Assembly (NCBI RefSeq): GCF_000730605.1
Contig: NZ_BBIS01000009.1
Span: 248,001 to 312,000 of the forward strand
Source of the DNA: Pseudomonas monteilii NBRC 103158 = DSM 14164
GTDB taxonomy: Bacteria > Pseudomonadota > Gammaproteobacteria > Pseudomonadales > Pseudomonadaceae
DNA: 64,000 nucleotides
Direction: 5' to 3'
The notes beneath the pieces are model-generated. The model searched no databases, was not told where the DNA came from, and was given only the letters and a program-made list of their open reading frames with translations. The position numbers and the translations under genes were made by a program. Below are positions 44,913 to 54,324 of this stretch, piece after piece; position 1 is the stretch's first letter, and every line of letters starts with the position of its first letter.

Positions 44913-45013
44913 TGTCATCAATTGAAAAGCAAAGCCCTGTTTTGACCGTTGTCATCAAATGAAAAGCGCCTGACGCCCAATGTAAAGCACCCGGGGGGAG
45001 GCCTGTTTACTGT
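44913..45013 (+). promoter_or_regulatory. AraC-type operator and promoter of the hydrolase-to-acyl-CoA ligase block
   Basis: Three half-sites: TGTCATCAATTGAAAAGC (44913-44930), TGTCATCAAATGAAAAGC (44950-44967) and TGACGCCCAATGTAAAGC (44971-44988). The last two are 21 bp apart, and TACTGT (45008-45013) follows the last by 19 bases, exactly as at 38398-38461. The first site lies on the regulator's side, 37 bp away, and may serve autoregulation. Confidence 0.75.
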
Positions 45014-45036
45014 GACCTTCAAGCGCTACATCGCAC

Positions 45037-45627
45037 ATGAGGTTCACCGTGGAAAAATTGCAAACCACAGCCACCGTGCTGATTGTCCCTGGCCTGCGTG
45101 ACCACGTCGCCGAACATTGGCAAACCCTGCTGGCCGGCCGCCTGGCCAAGGTGCGCAGCGTACCGCCGTTGCAGGTTGACGGCCTGTGTTGCAACGCCCG
45201 GGTCGAGGCGATCCAGCGCGAGCTCGATAAGCTCGAAGGTGAGGTAATCCTGGTCGCGCACAGCGCTGGCGTACTGATGGTCGCCCATTGGGCGGCACGC
45301 TACCGGCGGCCGATCAAGGGGGCTTTGCTGGCGGCCCCGCCAGACCTCAATGCCCACTGGCCGGCGCATTACCCAAGCCCGGCCAGCCTGGCCGAGAAGG
45401 GTTGGTCACCGCTTCCGCCGACGTCGCTGCCATTCCCAAGCATTGTCGCGGCCAGCAGTAACGACCACCTCGCCAGCTACGCCGCCGCCGGTGAACTGGC
45501 CCGGCGTTGGGGCAGCGAACTGGTTGGCCTGGGCGCTGTTGGCCACCTTAACCCGGCTTCCGGTTTCGGCCCTTGGCCGCTAGCCGAGGCCCTGATCCGC
45601 CGACTGGACGGCGCAAACCTGCAGTAA
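45037..45627 (+). CDS. RBBP9/YdeN-family alpha/beta hydrolase
   Basis: Small serine hydrolase of 196 residues. The catalytic triad is readable: S76 in AHSAG, D143 in SSNDHL and H170 in GHLN; VLIVPGLRDHVAEHWQTLL gives the oxyanion region and the family's start. RBBP9-type proteins are esterases or aminopeptidases of uncertain role. It is the first gene after the shared AraC-type operator, 74 bases before the DUF1302 gene, and may release the free acid from an ester that is then transported and activated by the later genes. Confidence 0.85.
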   Translation: MRFTVEKLQTTATVLIVPGLRDHVAEHWQTLLAGRLAKVRSVPPLQVDGLCCNARVEAIQRELDKLEGEVILVAHSAGVLMVAHWAARYRRPIKGALLAAPPDLNAHWPAHYPSPASLAEKGWSPLPPTSLPFPSIVAASSNDHLASYAAAGELARRWGSELVGLGAVGHLNPASGFGPWPLAEALIRRLDGANLQ

Positions 45628-45701
45628 CGCATGGACGCCCCAGCCACGCCCGCAGCAGACGGGCGGCGTAAAAAACAATTACAATACGTGGAGCCATCGT
45701 A

Positions 45702-47657
45702 ATGCCAGAACACCGCATTCACCGTGCTGTGAAGCCACAGCGCTGCCTGCTTGCCTGTGCCATCGGCCTGCTCACGCTGCCTGCCGCCCAAGCCTTCGAA
45801 GTCGATACCGGCAACGAAGACTGGGCCGTGCGCTTCGACAATACCGTCAAGTACAACTACGGCGTGCGCACTGAAAGTGCCGACAAGCGCTTGCTGGGCA
45901 CGCCCAACAGCAACGACGGCGACTACAACTTCCGCAAGGCGGGCACCAACGTCACCAACCGGGTCGACCTGCTGACCGAGCTGGACGTGGTGTACCAGGG
46001 CAACACCGGTTTTCGCGTCAGCACTGCCAGCTGGTACGACAAGGCCTACGACAACACCGGCTCCAACAGCAACCCGTTCGTCAACGGCAACGGTGACCAG
46101 TCAGGCATCAACCCCAGCCTCAATGGCCTGCCGGGCACCGGCATACCGCTGGGCAGTCCGCACCTGAGTAACTACGCCCAGCGTTACTACAGCGGCCCCT
46201 CGGGCGAAGTGCTGGATGCCTTCGTGTTCATGAGCCGTGACGTGGGCGAAGCATCACAGGTCAGCGCCAAGCTGGGCCAGCACAACCTGTTCTGGGGTGA
46301 AACCCTGCTCAACCCGGTGCATTCGTTGAGCTACGGCCAGTCCGGCCTGGACCTGGCCAAGCTGGCGGCATCGCCGGGCACCGAGGCCAAGGAGCTGTTC
46401 GTGCCCCGTAACCAGCTGTCCACTTCGTTTCTGGTCAATTCCGAGCTCACCCTGGGCGCTCAGTACTTCTTCGACTGGGACGCGGCCCGACTGCCCGAGG
46501 CGGGTACCTACTATGGCGGCTCCGACGTGGTAGGCGAGGGCGCGCAGAGCTTACTGCTGGGCCATACCGGCACCCCGGGGCTGATCCCGGTGCGTGGTGC
46601 GCTGACCACCCTGCGCCGTGGTCATGACCTTACCCCTGGCAAAAGCGGCGACTGGGGCGTCATGGCCAAGTGGTCGCCGGAGTGGCTGGGCGGCACCCTG
46701 GGTTTCTACTACCGCAAGACCTCCGAAATCCTGCCCCAGGCCTGGCTCGATGCGCGTGGCATGACCGTGGCCAACGGTCCGTTCGGCAACCCGCCGGGCA
46801 GCCGCCAGGGCGCGGTCGGCAACCTCTACAACTCACTGCAAAGCACCACCTACCAGTTCGCCTATGCCGACAACATCGACATCTATGGGCTGAGCCTGTC
46901 CAAGGATGTGGCGGGCATCAGCGTCGGCAGCGACTTGAACATCCGCCACAACATGCCGCTGGCGAGCATCCCGGCAATCGTCAGTGCCCCCGGCCAGGCA
47001 GGCCTGGGGGGCGGCTTCGGCCTGCTGCCGGCGCGCCTGCCCAGCAGCGGGGTGATCTACGACGTGCCCAAGGATGGCGACAGCCTGAGCGCCACTGGTG
47101 ACACCCTGCACTTCACCCTCAACGGCCTGATGACCATCGGTGATACGCCGCTGTTCGACTCGGCAACCCTGCTCGGCGAGCTGTTCTACAGCAACCTGCT
47201 CAAGCTCGATGGCCACAACGAGGCCTTGTACAAAGGCAAGAGCAGCTACCGCGGTATCGACAAGGCCACCCGCGATAACTGGGGCATCGCCGTCAACTTC
47301 ACCCCCACCTGGTACCAGGTGGTGCCGGGCATGGACCTGAGCATGCCGCTGTCGGTCAACGTTGGCATCGACGGTGTGTCGCCGGTGCAGGGCGGCGGTG
47401 CCGAAAACACCGGCAACTATGCGCTTGGCGTAAGCGCGGCGATCTACAACCAGTACTTCGTCGACCTCAAGTACGTCGACAGCTTCGGTGAGACCAAGGC
47501 CTGCAAGGATGGCCAGACCGACGGCAGCACCCCCAATGCCCTGGACGGCGAACAGGATTACACCTGCTACGGCGGCGGCTACGCCTCCTTCTCCGGTGGT
47601 GGTGCCACCACCGAGGACCGTGGCGCCCTGTACCTGACCGTCAAGACGACCTTCTGA
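45702..47657 (+). CDS. DUF1302 outer-membrane protein
   Basis: Exported 651-residue protein with a signal peptide (about 1-29, ending PAAQA). The many alternating aromatic/glycine strands (WAVRFDNTVKYNYGVR, LYLTVKTTF at the end) predict a large outer-membrane beta-barrel. The family is nearly always paired with a DUF1329 protein, as here. Proposed roles are uptake or surface display of hydrophobic compounds, but none is proven to my knowledge. GGAG precedes the ATG. Second gene of the AraC-controlled second block. Confidence 0.9.
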   Translation: MPEHRIHRAVKPQRCLLACAIGLLTLPAAQAFEVDTGNEDWAVRFDNTVKYNYGVRTESADKRLLGTPNSNDGDYNFRKAGTNVTNRVDLLTELDVVYQGNTGFRVSTASWYDKAYDNTGSNSNPFVNGNGDQSGINPSLNGLPGTGIPLGSPHLSNYAQRYYSGPSGEVLDAFVFMSRDVGEASQVSAKLGQHNLFWGETLLNPVHSLSYGQSGLDLAKLAASPGTEAKELFVPRNQLSTSFLVNSELTLGAQYFFDWDAARLPEAGTYYGGSDVVGEGAQSLLLGHTGTPGLIPVRGALTTLRRGHDLTPGKSGDWGVMAKWSPEWLGGTLGFYYRKTSEILPQAWLDARGMTVANGPFGNPPGSRQGAVGNLYNSLQSTTYQFAYADNIDIYGLSLSKDVAGISVGSDLNIRHNMPLASIPAIVSAPGQAGLGGGFGLLPARLPSSGVIYDVPKDGDSLSATGDTLHFTLNGLMTIGDTPLFDSATLLGELFYSNLLKLDGHNEALYKGKSSYRGIDKATRDNWGIAVNFTPTWYQVVPGMDLSMPLSVNVGIDGVSPVQGGGAENTGNYALGVSAAIYNQYFVDLKYVDSFGETKACKDGQTDGSTPNALDGEQDYTCYGGGYASFSGGGATTEDRGALYLTVKTTF

Positions 47658-47695
47658 CTCATGTTTCCTACCGCCTACACAGGAAGACAACCATC

Positions 47696-49054
47696 ATGAA
47701 TTTCGTACGTACCCTGCTGGCCTCGTGCCTGTCGCTGGCCGCGCTCAACGCCGCCCAAGCCGCTGTTTCCTCTGATCAGGCTGCCCGCCTGGGCACCAAC
47801 CTGACCGCCATCGGTGCCGAAAAGGCCGGCAATGCCGACGGTTCGATCCCGGCTTACCAGGGTGGCCTGCAGACACCGCCTGCCAACTTCCAGAGCGGTG
47901 CCAGCATGCGCCCCGACCCGTTTGCCAGCGACAAGCCGCTGCTGGTCATCGATGGCAAGAACGCCGACCAGTACAAGGGCCAGCTGACTGCCACCACCCT
48001 GGAACTGCTCAAGCGCTATCCCAGTTACCGTGTCGACGTGTACCCGACTCATCGCAGCGTAGCGCTGCCGCAGGCGGTGCTAGACAACACCCGCAAAAAC
48101 GCCACCGCTGCCAAAAGCCTGGAGGGTGGCACGGCGGTGGACAACGTGCTGCCCGGCATCCCGTTCCCCATTCCGCAAAACGGCGCCGAGGCCATGTGGA
48201 ACTTCCTGCTGCGCTACCAGGGCGTGAGCATGACCGCCAAGTACGACTCATGGAACGTCGATGCCGCCGGCAAAGCGTCACTGTCGACCACCGGCCAGGC
48301 CAATATCAGCTACCCGATCTACGAGGACATGGCCAAGCCGATCGGTGCCAAGGACACCTATTACCAGATGAAGCTGGTGTACACCGGGCCCGCGCGCCGT
48401 GCCGGCGAAGCCATGATGCTGCGCGATGCCGCCAACCCGCTGGAGCAGCCGCGCAGCGCCTGGCAGTACCTGCCGGGGCAGCGCCGGGTCAAGCTGGCAC
48501 CCAACCTGGCCTACGACACGCCCAACCCGGGCACGTCGGGCTCGGGCACCTACGATGACGTGTTCGTCTTCAATGGCGCCCTGGACCGCTACGACTGGAC
48601 CTTGGTCGGCAAGCAGGAGATGTACGTGCCTTACAACACTTACCCGCTCACCTATAACACCGACGTCAAGCAACTGATCACCCCCAACCACCTGGCCCCG
48701 CAGTTCGTGCGCTGGGAAAAGCACCGCGTGTGGGTGGTGGAGGGCAAGCTCAAGGACGGCGCACGCCACATCTATCACAAGCGCCGCTTCTACCTTGACG
48801 AAGACAGCTGGATCGCCCTGGCCTCGGACCAGTACGACGCCCGTGGCCAGCTTTATCGCGGCTCGTTCGCCTTCCTCACCCAGAGCTACGACAAACAGAC
48901 CCCGGACGCCACGCCTTTCATGATCTACGACCTGATCGGCGGCACCTACAACCTCAACGGCGTGGTGGGTGCCTACGGCGGTATCCGCTACATCGACCCA
49001 TTGTCGAAAACCCAGTGGTCGCCCGAGTCGCTGGCCGGCAATGGCATTCGCTGA
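47696..49054 (+). CDS. DUF1329 periplasmic protein
   Basis: A 452-residue protein with an N-terminal signal peptide (MNFVRTLLASCLSLAALNAAQAA). The recognisable family sequence is AARLGTNLTAIGAEKAGNADGSIPAYQGGL, later RYDWTLVGKQEMYVPYNTY and YHKRRFYLDEDSW. The fold resembles LolA/LolB-like lipid carriers, which would suit a periplasmic shuttle for a hydrophobic ligand between the DUF1302 barrel and the RND protein. That role is inference from gene order. It starts 38 bases after the barrel gene. Confidence 0.9.
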   Translation: MNFVRTLLASCLSLAALNAAQAAVSSDQAARLGTNLTAIGAEKAGNADGSIPAYQGGLQTPPANFQSGASMRPDPFASDKPLLVIDGKNADQYKGQLTATTLELLKRYPSYRVDVYPTHRSVALPQAVLDNTRKNATAAKSLEGGTAVDNVLPGIPFPIPQNGAEAMWNFLLRYQGVSMTAKYDSWNVDAAGKASLSTTGQANISYPIYEDMAKPIGAKDTYYQMKLVYTGPARRAGEAMMLRDAANPLEQPRSAWQYLPGQRRVKLAPNLAYDTPNPGTSGSGTYDDVFVFNGALDRYDWTLVGKQEMYVPYNTYPLTYNTDVKQLITPNHLAPQFVRWEKHRVWVVEGKLKDGARHIYHKRRFYLDEDSWIALASDQYDARGQLYRGSFAFLTQSYDKQTPDATPFMIYDLIGGTYNLNGVVGAYGGIRYIDPLSKTQWSPESLAGNGIR

Positions 49055-49076
49055 GCGCACGGAGCAGAGGTTGCCA

Positions 49077-50072
49077 ATGTCTGTCTTCAAACGATGCAGC
49101 GTAGTGATGCTGGCCCTGGCGGCGCTGCAGGGCACGGCGCAGGCCGTGCCCTTCACCGACGTGCTGGAGGTGCCCGCCATGCCCAGTGCCCTGGCCAGCA
49201 GCAGCGCCCTGCGTGACGTGACCTTGGCCGGGCCGCGCCTGGTCGCGGTCGGCCCGCGCGGGCACATCCTGTATTCCGATGACCACGGCGCACACTGGCA
49301 GCAAGCCCAGGTGCCCGTCAGCGCCGACCTGAATGGGGTGAGCTTTGCTACGCCCGAACTGGGCTGGGCGGTCGGCCACGACGGTGTGGTGCTGCACAGC
49401 CGCGATGGTGGCGTGCACTGGCACAAACAGCTGGATGGCCGCGCGCTGGCCGAGCAGTTGCCTGCGGCGGCCACCGATAATGCCTTGCTCGACGTGTGGT
49501 TCAGCGATGCCCGCAACGGCTATGCGGTGGGGGTGTTCAACCTGTTGTTGCGCACCACCGACGGCGGCGAGCACTGGCAACCCTGGCTCGACCACAGCGA
49601 CAACCCGCAAGGCCTGCACCTGACCAGCCTGGCGGCGGTGGGTGACGACCTGTACATCACCGGCGAGCAGGGCCTGCTGCTGAAGTGGAGCGGCGCACGC
49701 TTCAGCCGCGTCGACACGCCCTATGCCGGCACCCTGTTCGGCGCCGTCGGCAAACCCGGCGTGCTGCTGGTCTACGGCCTGCGCGGCCACGCCTACCGCA
49801 GCACCGATGGCGGCCAGCAGTGGCAGCCGGTGAATACGGGTATCAACACCAGCCTCACCGCCGCCGGCGTCGACCGTAACGGCCAGCTGTGGCTGGCCAG
49901 CCAGGCCGGCGACCTGCTGCTCAGTCGGGATGACGGTGCCAGCTTCAGCCAGGTGCCGCAAAGCGCCCGTGGCCCGGTGACCGCGCTCGTCAGCGACACC
50001 GGCAACGGCCTGGTGCTGGTGGGCGAGCGGGGCGTGCGCAACCAGGCCGGTAACCCCACGCAACACCCATAA
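49077..50072 (+). CDS. YCF48/BNR-repeat beta-propeller protein, exported
   Basis: A 331-residue protein with a signal peptide (1-24). At least five repeats follow with the sialidase/YCF48 pattern (SDDHGAHW, SRDGGVHWHK, TTDGGEHWQPW, STDGGQQWQPV, SRDDGASF), forming a beta-propeller. Members are often linked with DUF1302, DUF1329 and RND genes, as here, and may be a periplasmic accessory of the transporter. The start is placed at the ATG at 49077, which gives the signal peptide; longer frames do not. It is 15 bases before the RND gene. Confidence 0.88.
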   Translation: MSVFKRCSVVMLALAALQGTAQAVPFTDVLEVPAMPSALASSSALRDVTLAGPRLVAVGPRGHILYSDDHGAHWQQAQVPVSADLNGVSFATPELGWAVGHDGVVLHSRDGGVHWHKQLDGRALAEQLPAAATDNALLDVWFSDARNGYAVGVFNLLLRTTDGGEHWQPWLDHSDNPQGLHLTSLAAVGDDLYITGEQGLLLKWSGARFSRVDTPYAGTLFGAVGKPGVLLVYGLRGHAYRSTDGGQQWQPVNTGINTSLTAAGVDRNGQLWLASQAGDLLLSRDDGASFSQVPQSARGPVTALVSDTGNGLVLVGERGVRNQAGNPTQHP

Positions 50073-50087
50073 CAAGAGAAGACCCTG

Positions 50088-52553
50088 ATGGCCGCTACCC
50101 GCCAAGATACCCTTCCGGTAATCCGCAACCTTGCCGACTTCGATCCACATTCGGGCAACGGCCTGGAACGCCTTGTGTTCAACCACCGCCTGCCATTTCT
50201 GCTGTGCATGCTGGTGGCGACGCTGGTGCTGGGCTTCATGGCGCTGACCCGCCTGGAACTGCGCCCCAGCTTCGACAAGATGCTGCCGCAGAGCCACCCC
50301 TACATTCAGCATTACCTGGAAAACCGCGCCTCGTTGCGCGGCCTGGGCAATGCGGTGCGGGTAGTGGTAGAGCACACTCAGGGCGACATTTTCGACCCGG
50401 GCTACCTGCAGACCCTGCGTCACATCAACGACGAGCTGTTCCTCAGCCAGGGGGTGGACCGGGCCTGGGTGAAGTCGCTGTGGAGCCCGGCGGTGCGCTG
50501 GACCGAGGTCACCGAGGAAGGCTTCCAGGGTGGTCCGGTCATGCCTGACGGCTATCAGGGCGCGGCCGGTGACATCGAACAGCTACGGCAGAACATCGAA
50601 CGTGCCAACATCGTCGGCAGTCTGGTGGCGCGCGACTTCAAGTCGAGCATGCTGGTGGTGCCGCTGCTCGACCAGGATTCAGCCACCGGCAAAGGCCTGG
50701 ACTACCATGCCTTTTCGCAAAAGCTCGAACAGCTGCGCAGCCAGTACCAGGCCAGCGGCCAGTACCGTATTCATGTGATTGGCTTCGCCAAGCTGATGGG
50801 CGACCTGATCGACGGCTTGATCGAGGTGATGGCGTTCTTTGCACTGGCGGTGTTGACCAGCCTGGTGATCATCTACTGCTATACCCGCTGTATACGCAGC
50901 ACCTTGCTGGTGGTGCTGTGTTCGCTGACGGCGGTGGTATGGCAACTGGGTATCGTCGCCTGGCTGGGCTATGCCATCGACCCGTATTCGATCCTGGTGC
51001 CCTTCCTGATCTTTGCCATCGGCGTGTCGCATGCGGCGCAGAAGATGAACGGCATCCTTCAGGACATCGGTCGCGGTACCCATCGGCAGATCGCCGCTCG
51101 CTATACCTTCCGTCGCCTGTTCGTGGCCGGGGTGACCGCCTTGCTGGCCGATGCCGTGGGCTTTGCCGTGCTGATGATCATCGATATTCCGGTGATTCAG
51201 GACCTGGCGATTACCGCCAGCATTGGCGTGGCAGTGCTGATCTTTACCTCATTGCTGTTGATGCCGGTGGCCCTGTCCTATGTCGGGGTAGGCCGCAAGG
51301 CCGCCGACCGGGCGCTGCGTATCGATGCCCGCGCGGCTCGGCACCGTGGCTTCGGTCGGCTGTGGGACCTGCTCGACCGCTTCACTGAACGCAAATGGGC
51401 CAGCGCCGCTGTGCTGACAGCCCTTGCCTTGGCCGCCCTGGGCATCTGGGGCAGCTTGCATCTGAAAATCGGCGACCTCGACAGTGGCGCCCCCGAGCTT
51501 CGCGCTGATTCGCGCTACAACCTCGACAATGCCTACATCACCCAGCATTACGCACTGTCCAGCGACACCTTCGCGGTCATGGTCAAGACCGCTCCCGAAG
51601 GCTGCCTGAAGTACCCGACCTTGATTCTTGCCGACCGCCTCGCCTGGGAGCTGCAGCAACTGCCGGGTGTGCAGACCACTGTGTCGCTGGCCAACGCTGT
51701 GCGCCAGATCACCGCGGGTACCTACGAAGGCAACCCACGGCTCAACAGCCTGCAGCGCAACCAGGACGTGCTCAATTACGCCGCCCAGCAGGCTTCGGTC
51801 AACGCCCCGGAGCTGTTCAACAACGACTGCTCGCTGATGCCGGTGATCGCCTACCTCAAAGACCATCGCGCCGATACGCTGGCCGAGGTGGCTGCCGTGG
51901 CCGAACGCTTTGCCCAGGCCAACAGCAGTGCCGAGCACCAGTTCCTGCTGGCCGCCGGCAGCGCCGGTATCGAGGCCGCCACCAACGTGGTGGTACGCGA
52001 GGCCAACCACCGTATGCTGTTGCTGGTGTACCTGGCGGTCACGTTGTTCTGCCTGGTCACCTTCCGCAGCTGGCGCGCAACGCTGGTGGCGATCCTGCCG
52101 CTGATACTCACCTCGGTGCTGTGCGAGGCGCTGATGGTGGCCATGGGGATTGGCGTCAAGGTTGCCACTTTGCCGGTGATCGCCCTTGGCGTGGGCATTG
52201 GCGTGGACTATGCGCTGTACCTGCTTAGCGTGCAGCTGCACTACCAGCGCGCCGGGCTGAGCCTGGCTCAGGCCTACCAGAACGCCGTGGCGTTCACCGG
52301 CCGGGTGGTAGGGCTGGTCGGCATTACCCTGGCTGCCGGTGTGGTTGGCTGGGCCTGGTCGCCCATCAAGTTCCAGGCCGACATGGGCCTGCTGCTGACC
52401 TTCATGTTCCTGTGGAACATGCTCGGCGCGCTGGTGCTGATACCCGCGCTGTCGCACTTCCTCCTGCGTGGTCAGGGCACCCCGGCGGCTGCCGAAACCC
52501 GGGCCGTAGCACTTTCGCAAACCCAAGAAACCGAGTGTTCGCCTCATGTCTGA
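50088..52553 (+). CDS. RND/MMPL-family transporter
   Basis: Large inner-membrane protein of 821 residues with the RND duplicated topology: one helix near 40-60, a periplasmic domain, five or six helices (about 240-400), then a second helix and domain (about 440-640) and a final helical bundle. FAIGVSHAAQKMNG and GVGIGVDYALYLLSV are the intramembrane GxxxD-like motifs of the MMPL/HpnN sub-family. These proteins export lipids or hydrophobic compounds. In this operon it probably moves the substrate or product together with the DUF1302 and DUF1329 proteins. Its 3' end overlaps the next gene by 8 bases. Confidence 0.9.
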   Translation: MAATRQDTLPVIRNLADFDPHSGNGLERLVFNHRLPFLLCMLVATLVLGFMALTRLELRPSFDKMLPQSHPYIQHYLENRASLRGLGNAVRVVVEHTQGDIFDPGYLQTLRHINDELFLSQGVDRAWVKSLWSPAVRWTEVTEEGFQGGPVMPDGYQGAAGDIEQLRQNIERANIVGSLVARDFKSSMLVVPLLDQDSATGKGLDYHAFSQKLEQLRSQYQASGQYRIHVIGFAKLMGDLIDGLIEVMAFFALAVLTSLVIIYCYTRCIRSTLLVVLCSLTAVVWQLGIVAWLGYAIDPYSILVPFLIFAIGVSHAAQKMNGILQDIGRGTHRQIAARYTFRRLFVAGVTALLADAVGFAVLMIIDIPVIQDLAITASIGVAVLIFTSLLLMPVALSYVGVGRKAADRALRIDARAARHRGFGRLWDLLDRFTERKWASAAVLTALALAALGIWGSLHLKIGDLDSGAPELRADSRYNLDNAYITQHYALSSDTFAVMVKTAPEGCLKYPTLILADRLAWELQQLPGVQTTVSLANAVRQITAGTYEGNPRLNSLQRNQDVLNYAAQQASVNAPELFNNDCSLMPVIAYLKDHRADTLAEVAAVAERFAQANSSAEHQFLLAAGSAGIEAATNVVVREANHRMLLLVYLAVTLFCLVTFRSWRATLVAILPLILTSVLCEALMVAMGIGVKVATLPVIALGVGIGVDYALYLLSVQLHYQRAGLSLAQAYQNAVAFTGRVVGLVGITLAAGVVGWAWSPIKFQADMGLLLTFMFLWNMLGALVLIPALSHFLLRGQGTPAAAETRAVALSQTQETECSPHV

Positions 52554-54324
52554 TTACCTTCCGCCACTGCGCGACATGGATTTTCTGTTCAACGACGTGT
52601 TCGACATCCCCGCCTGGTGGGCGCAAACGCCCGCATTGGCCGACGTGGTCGATGGCGACACTGCCCGGGCCATATTCGAGCAGGCCGGCAAACTGATTGC
52701 CGAGCAGGTGGCGCCGCTCAACCGCAGTGGCGACGAGCAGGGATGCCGTTGGGAGGCTGGCCTGGTTCGGACGCCCGACGGTTTCGCCGATGCCTACCGG
52801 GCATTCGCCGCTGACGGCTGGGTCGGGGTGGCCGGTGCACCAGAATATGGCGGCATGGGCATGCCGAAAGTGATCGGCGCCCAGCTCGAAGAAATGCTCA
52901 ATGCTGCCAACCTGTCATTCGGCCTGTACCCAATGTTGACGGCCGGCGCCTGCCTGGCACTGCTGAACCATGCCAGCGAGGCGTTGAAGGCGCTGTACCT
53001 GCCGCCGATGTACCAAGGGCGTTGGAGCGGATCGATGTGCCTGACCGAGCCCCACGCCGGTACCGACCTGGGCCTGATCCGCACCCGCGCCGAGCCCGTT
53101 GCTGATGGCGGCTACCGCATCAGCGGCACGAAGATTTTCATCACCGGCGGCGAGCAGGACCTGACCGAGAACATCATCCATCTGGTGCTGGCGAGGCTGC
53201 CGGATGCCCCTGCTGGCCCCAAAGGTATCTCGCTGTTCCTGGTACCCAAAGTGCTGGTTGGCGCCGACGGCACATTGGGCCAGGCCAATGCGGTGGGCTG
53301 CGGCTCGATCGAGCACAAGATGGGCATCAAGGCGTCGGCAACCTGCGTGATGAACTTTGACGGTGCCATCGGCTACCTGGTCGGTGAGCCGAACAAGGGG
53401 CTCAATGCGATGTTCACCATGATGAACTACGAGCGCCTCGGCGTGGGTATCCAAGGCCTGGCCTTGGGCGAGCGTTCGTATCAGGGGGCCATCGCCTATG
53501 CTCGCGATCGCCAGCAAGGCCGCGCACCGACGGGGGCTGAAGAGCCGGCGCAGCATGCCGACCCGATTATTGTCCACCCGGACGTACGCCGCATGCTGAT
53601 GACCATGAAAGCGCTGAACGAAGGTGGTCGGGCATTTTCCACCTACGTGGCATTGCAGCTGGACCTGGCCAAATACAGCGGCGACCCGGTTGCGCGCGCG
53701 CAGGCCGATGCCAAGGTGGCGTTGCTCACGCCGGTGGCCAAGGCCTTCCTCACCGACATGGGGCTGGAGGCCACCGTTCACGGCCAGCAGGTGCTGGGTG
53801 GCCACGGCTATATCCGTGAATGGGGCCAGGAGCAGTTGATCCGCGACTGCCGCATTACCCAGATCTACGAAGGCACCAATGGCATTCAGGCCCTCGACCT
53901 GGTGGGGCGCAAACTGTTTGCCGATGGTGGCGAGGCGTACCTTGCTGTGTCCGCTGAACTCACCACCTTTGCCGAGGCGCTGCCGGCCGCATGTGCCGAG
54001 TTCAGCGCACCGTTGCTCGCTGCCGTGCGCAACCTTGACGAACTCAGTGCCTGGCTGCTCGACCGTGCCCAAGGCAACCCGCGCGAGCTTGGCGCGGCGG
54101 CGGTCGAGTACCTGCAGGTGTTTGGCTACACCTTCTACGCCTACCTGTGGGCACGCATGGCCGTGGTGTGCCAGCGCCAAGCGGCATCGGAGCCGTTCCA
54201 CGTGAGCAAGCTCGGTACCGCGCGCTTCTACTTTGCACGCCTGCTGCCGCGCATCCATTCGCTCAGTGCCAGTGTCAGGGCCGGCAGCGACAGCCTGTAC
54301 CTGCTCGAGGCCGGGCAACTGTGA
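52546..54324 (+). CDS. Acyl-CoA dehydrogenase, long (FadE-like, 592 residues)
   Basis: FAD enzyme introducing an alpha-beta double bond into an acyl-CoA. The family motifs are SMCLTEPHAGTDLGLIRTRA (about 164-183), GTKIFITGGEQDL, and the C-terminal ACAD block GLEATVHGQQVLGGHGYIREW, whose QIYEGTNGIQ contains the catalytic glutamate candidate. The extended C-terminus of about 130 residues places it in the 600-residue subgroup that also acts on branched or aryl-alkyl substrates. It starts within the end of the RND gene and its stop overlaps the ligase start (TGATG), indicating tight co-translation. Confidence 0.93.
   Translation: MSDYLPPLRDMDFLFNDVFDIPAWWAQTPALADVVDGDTARAIFEQAGKLIAEQVAPLNRSGDEQGCRWEAGLVRTPDGFADAYRAFAADGWVGVAGAPEYGGMGMPKVIGAQLEEMLNAANLSFGLYPMLTAGACLALLNHASEALKALYLPPMYQGRWSGSMCLTEPHAGTDLGLIRTRAEPVADGGYRISGTKIFITGGEQDLTENIIHLVLARLPDAPAGPKGISLFLVPKVLVGADGTLGQANAVGCGSIEHKMGIKASATCVMNFDGAIGYLVGEPNKGLNAMFTMMNYERLGVGIQGLALGERSYQGAIAYARDRQQGRAPTGAEEPAQHADPIIVHPDVRRMLMTMKALNEGGRAFSTYVALQLDLAKYSGDPVARAQADAKVALLTPVAKAFLTDMGLEATVHGQQVLGGHGYIREWGQEQLIRDCRITQIYEGTNGIQALDLVGRKLFADGGEAYLAVSAELTTFAEALPAACAEFSAPLLAAVRNLDELSAWLLDRAQGNPRELGAAAVEYLQVFGYTFYAYLWARMAVVCQRQAASEPFHVSKLGTARFYFARLLPRIHSLSASVRAGSDSLYLLEAGQL

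Noticed and set aside
48954-50423. A 489-codon minus-strand frame opposite DUF1329, YCF48 and RND genes
   Set aside because: It spans three plus-strand genes with signal peptides and repeats; its own sequence is antisense-like.
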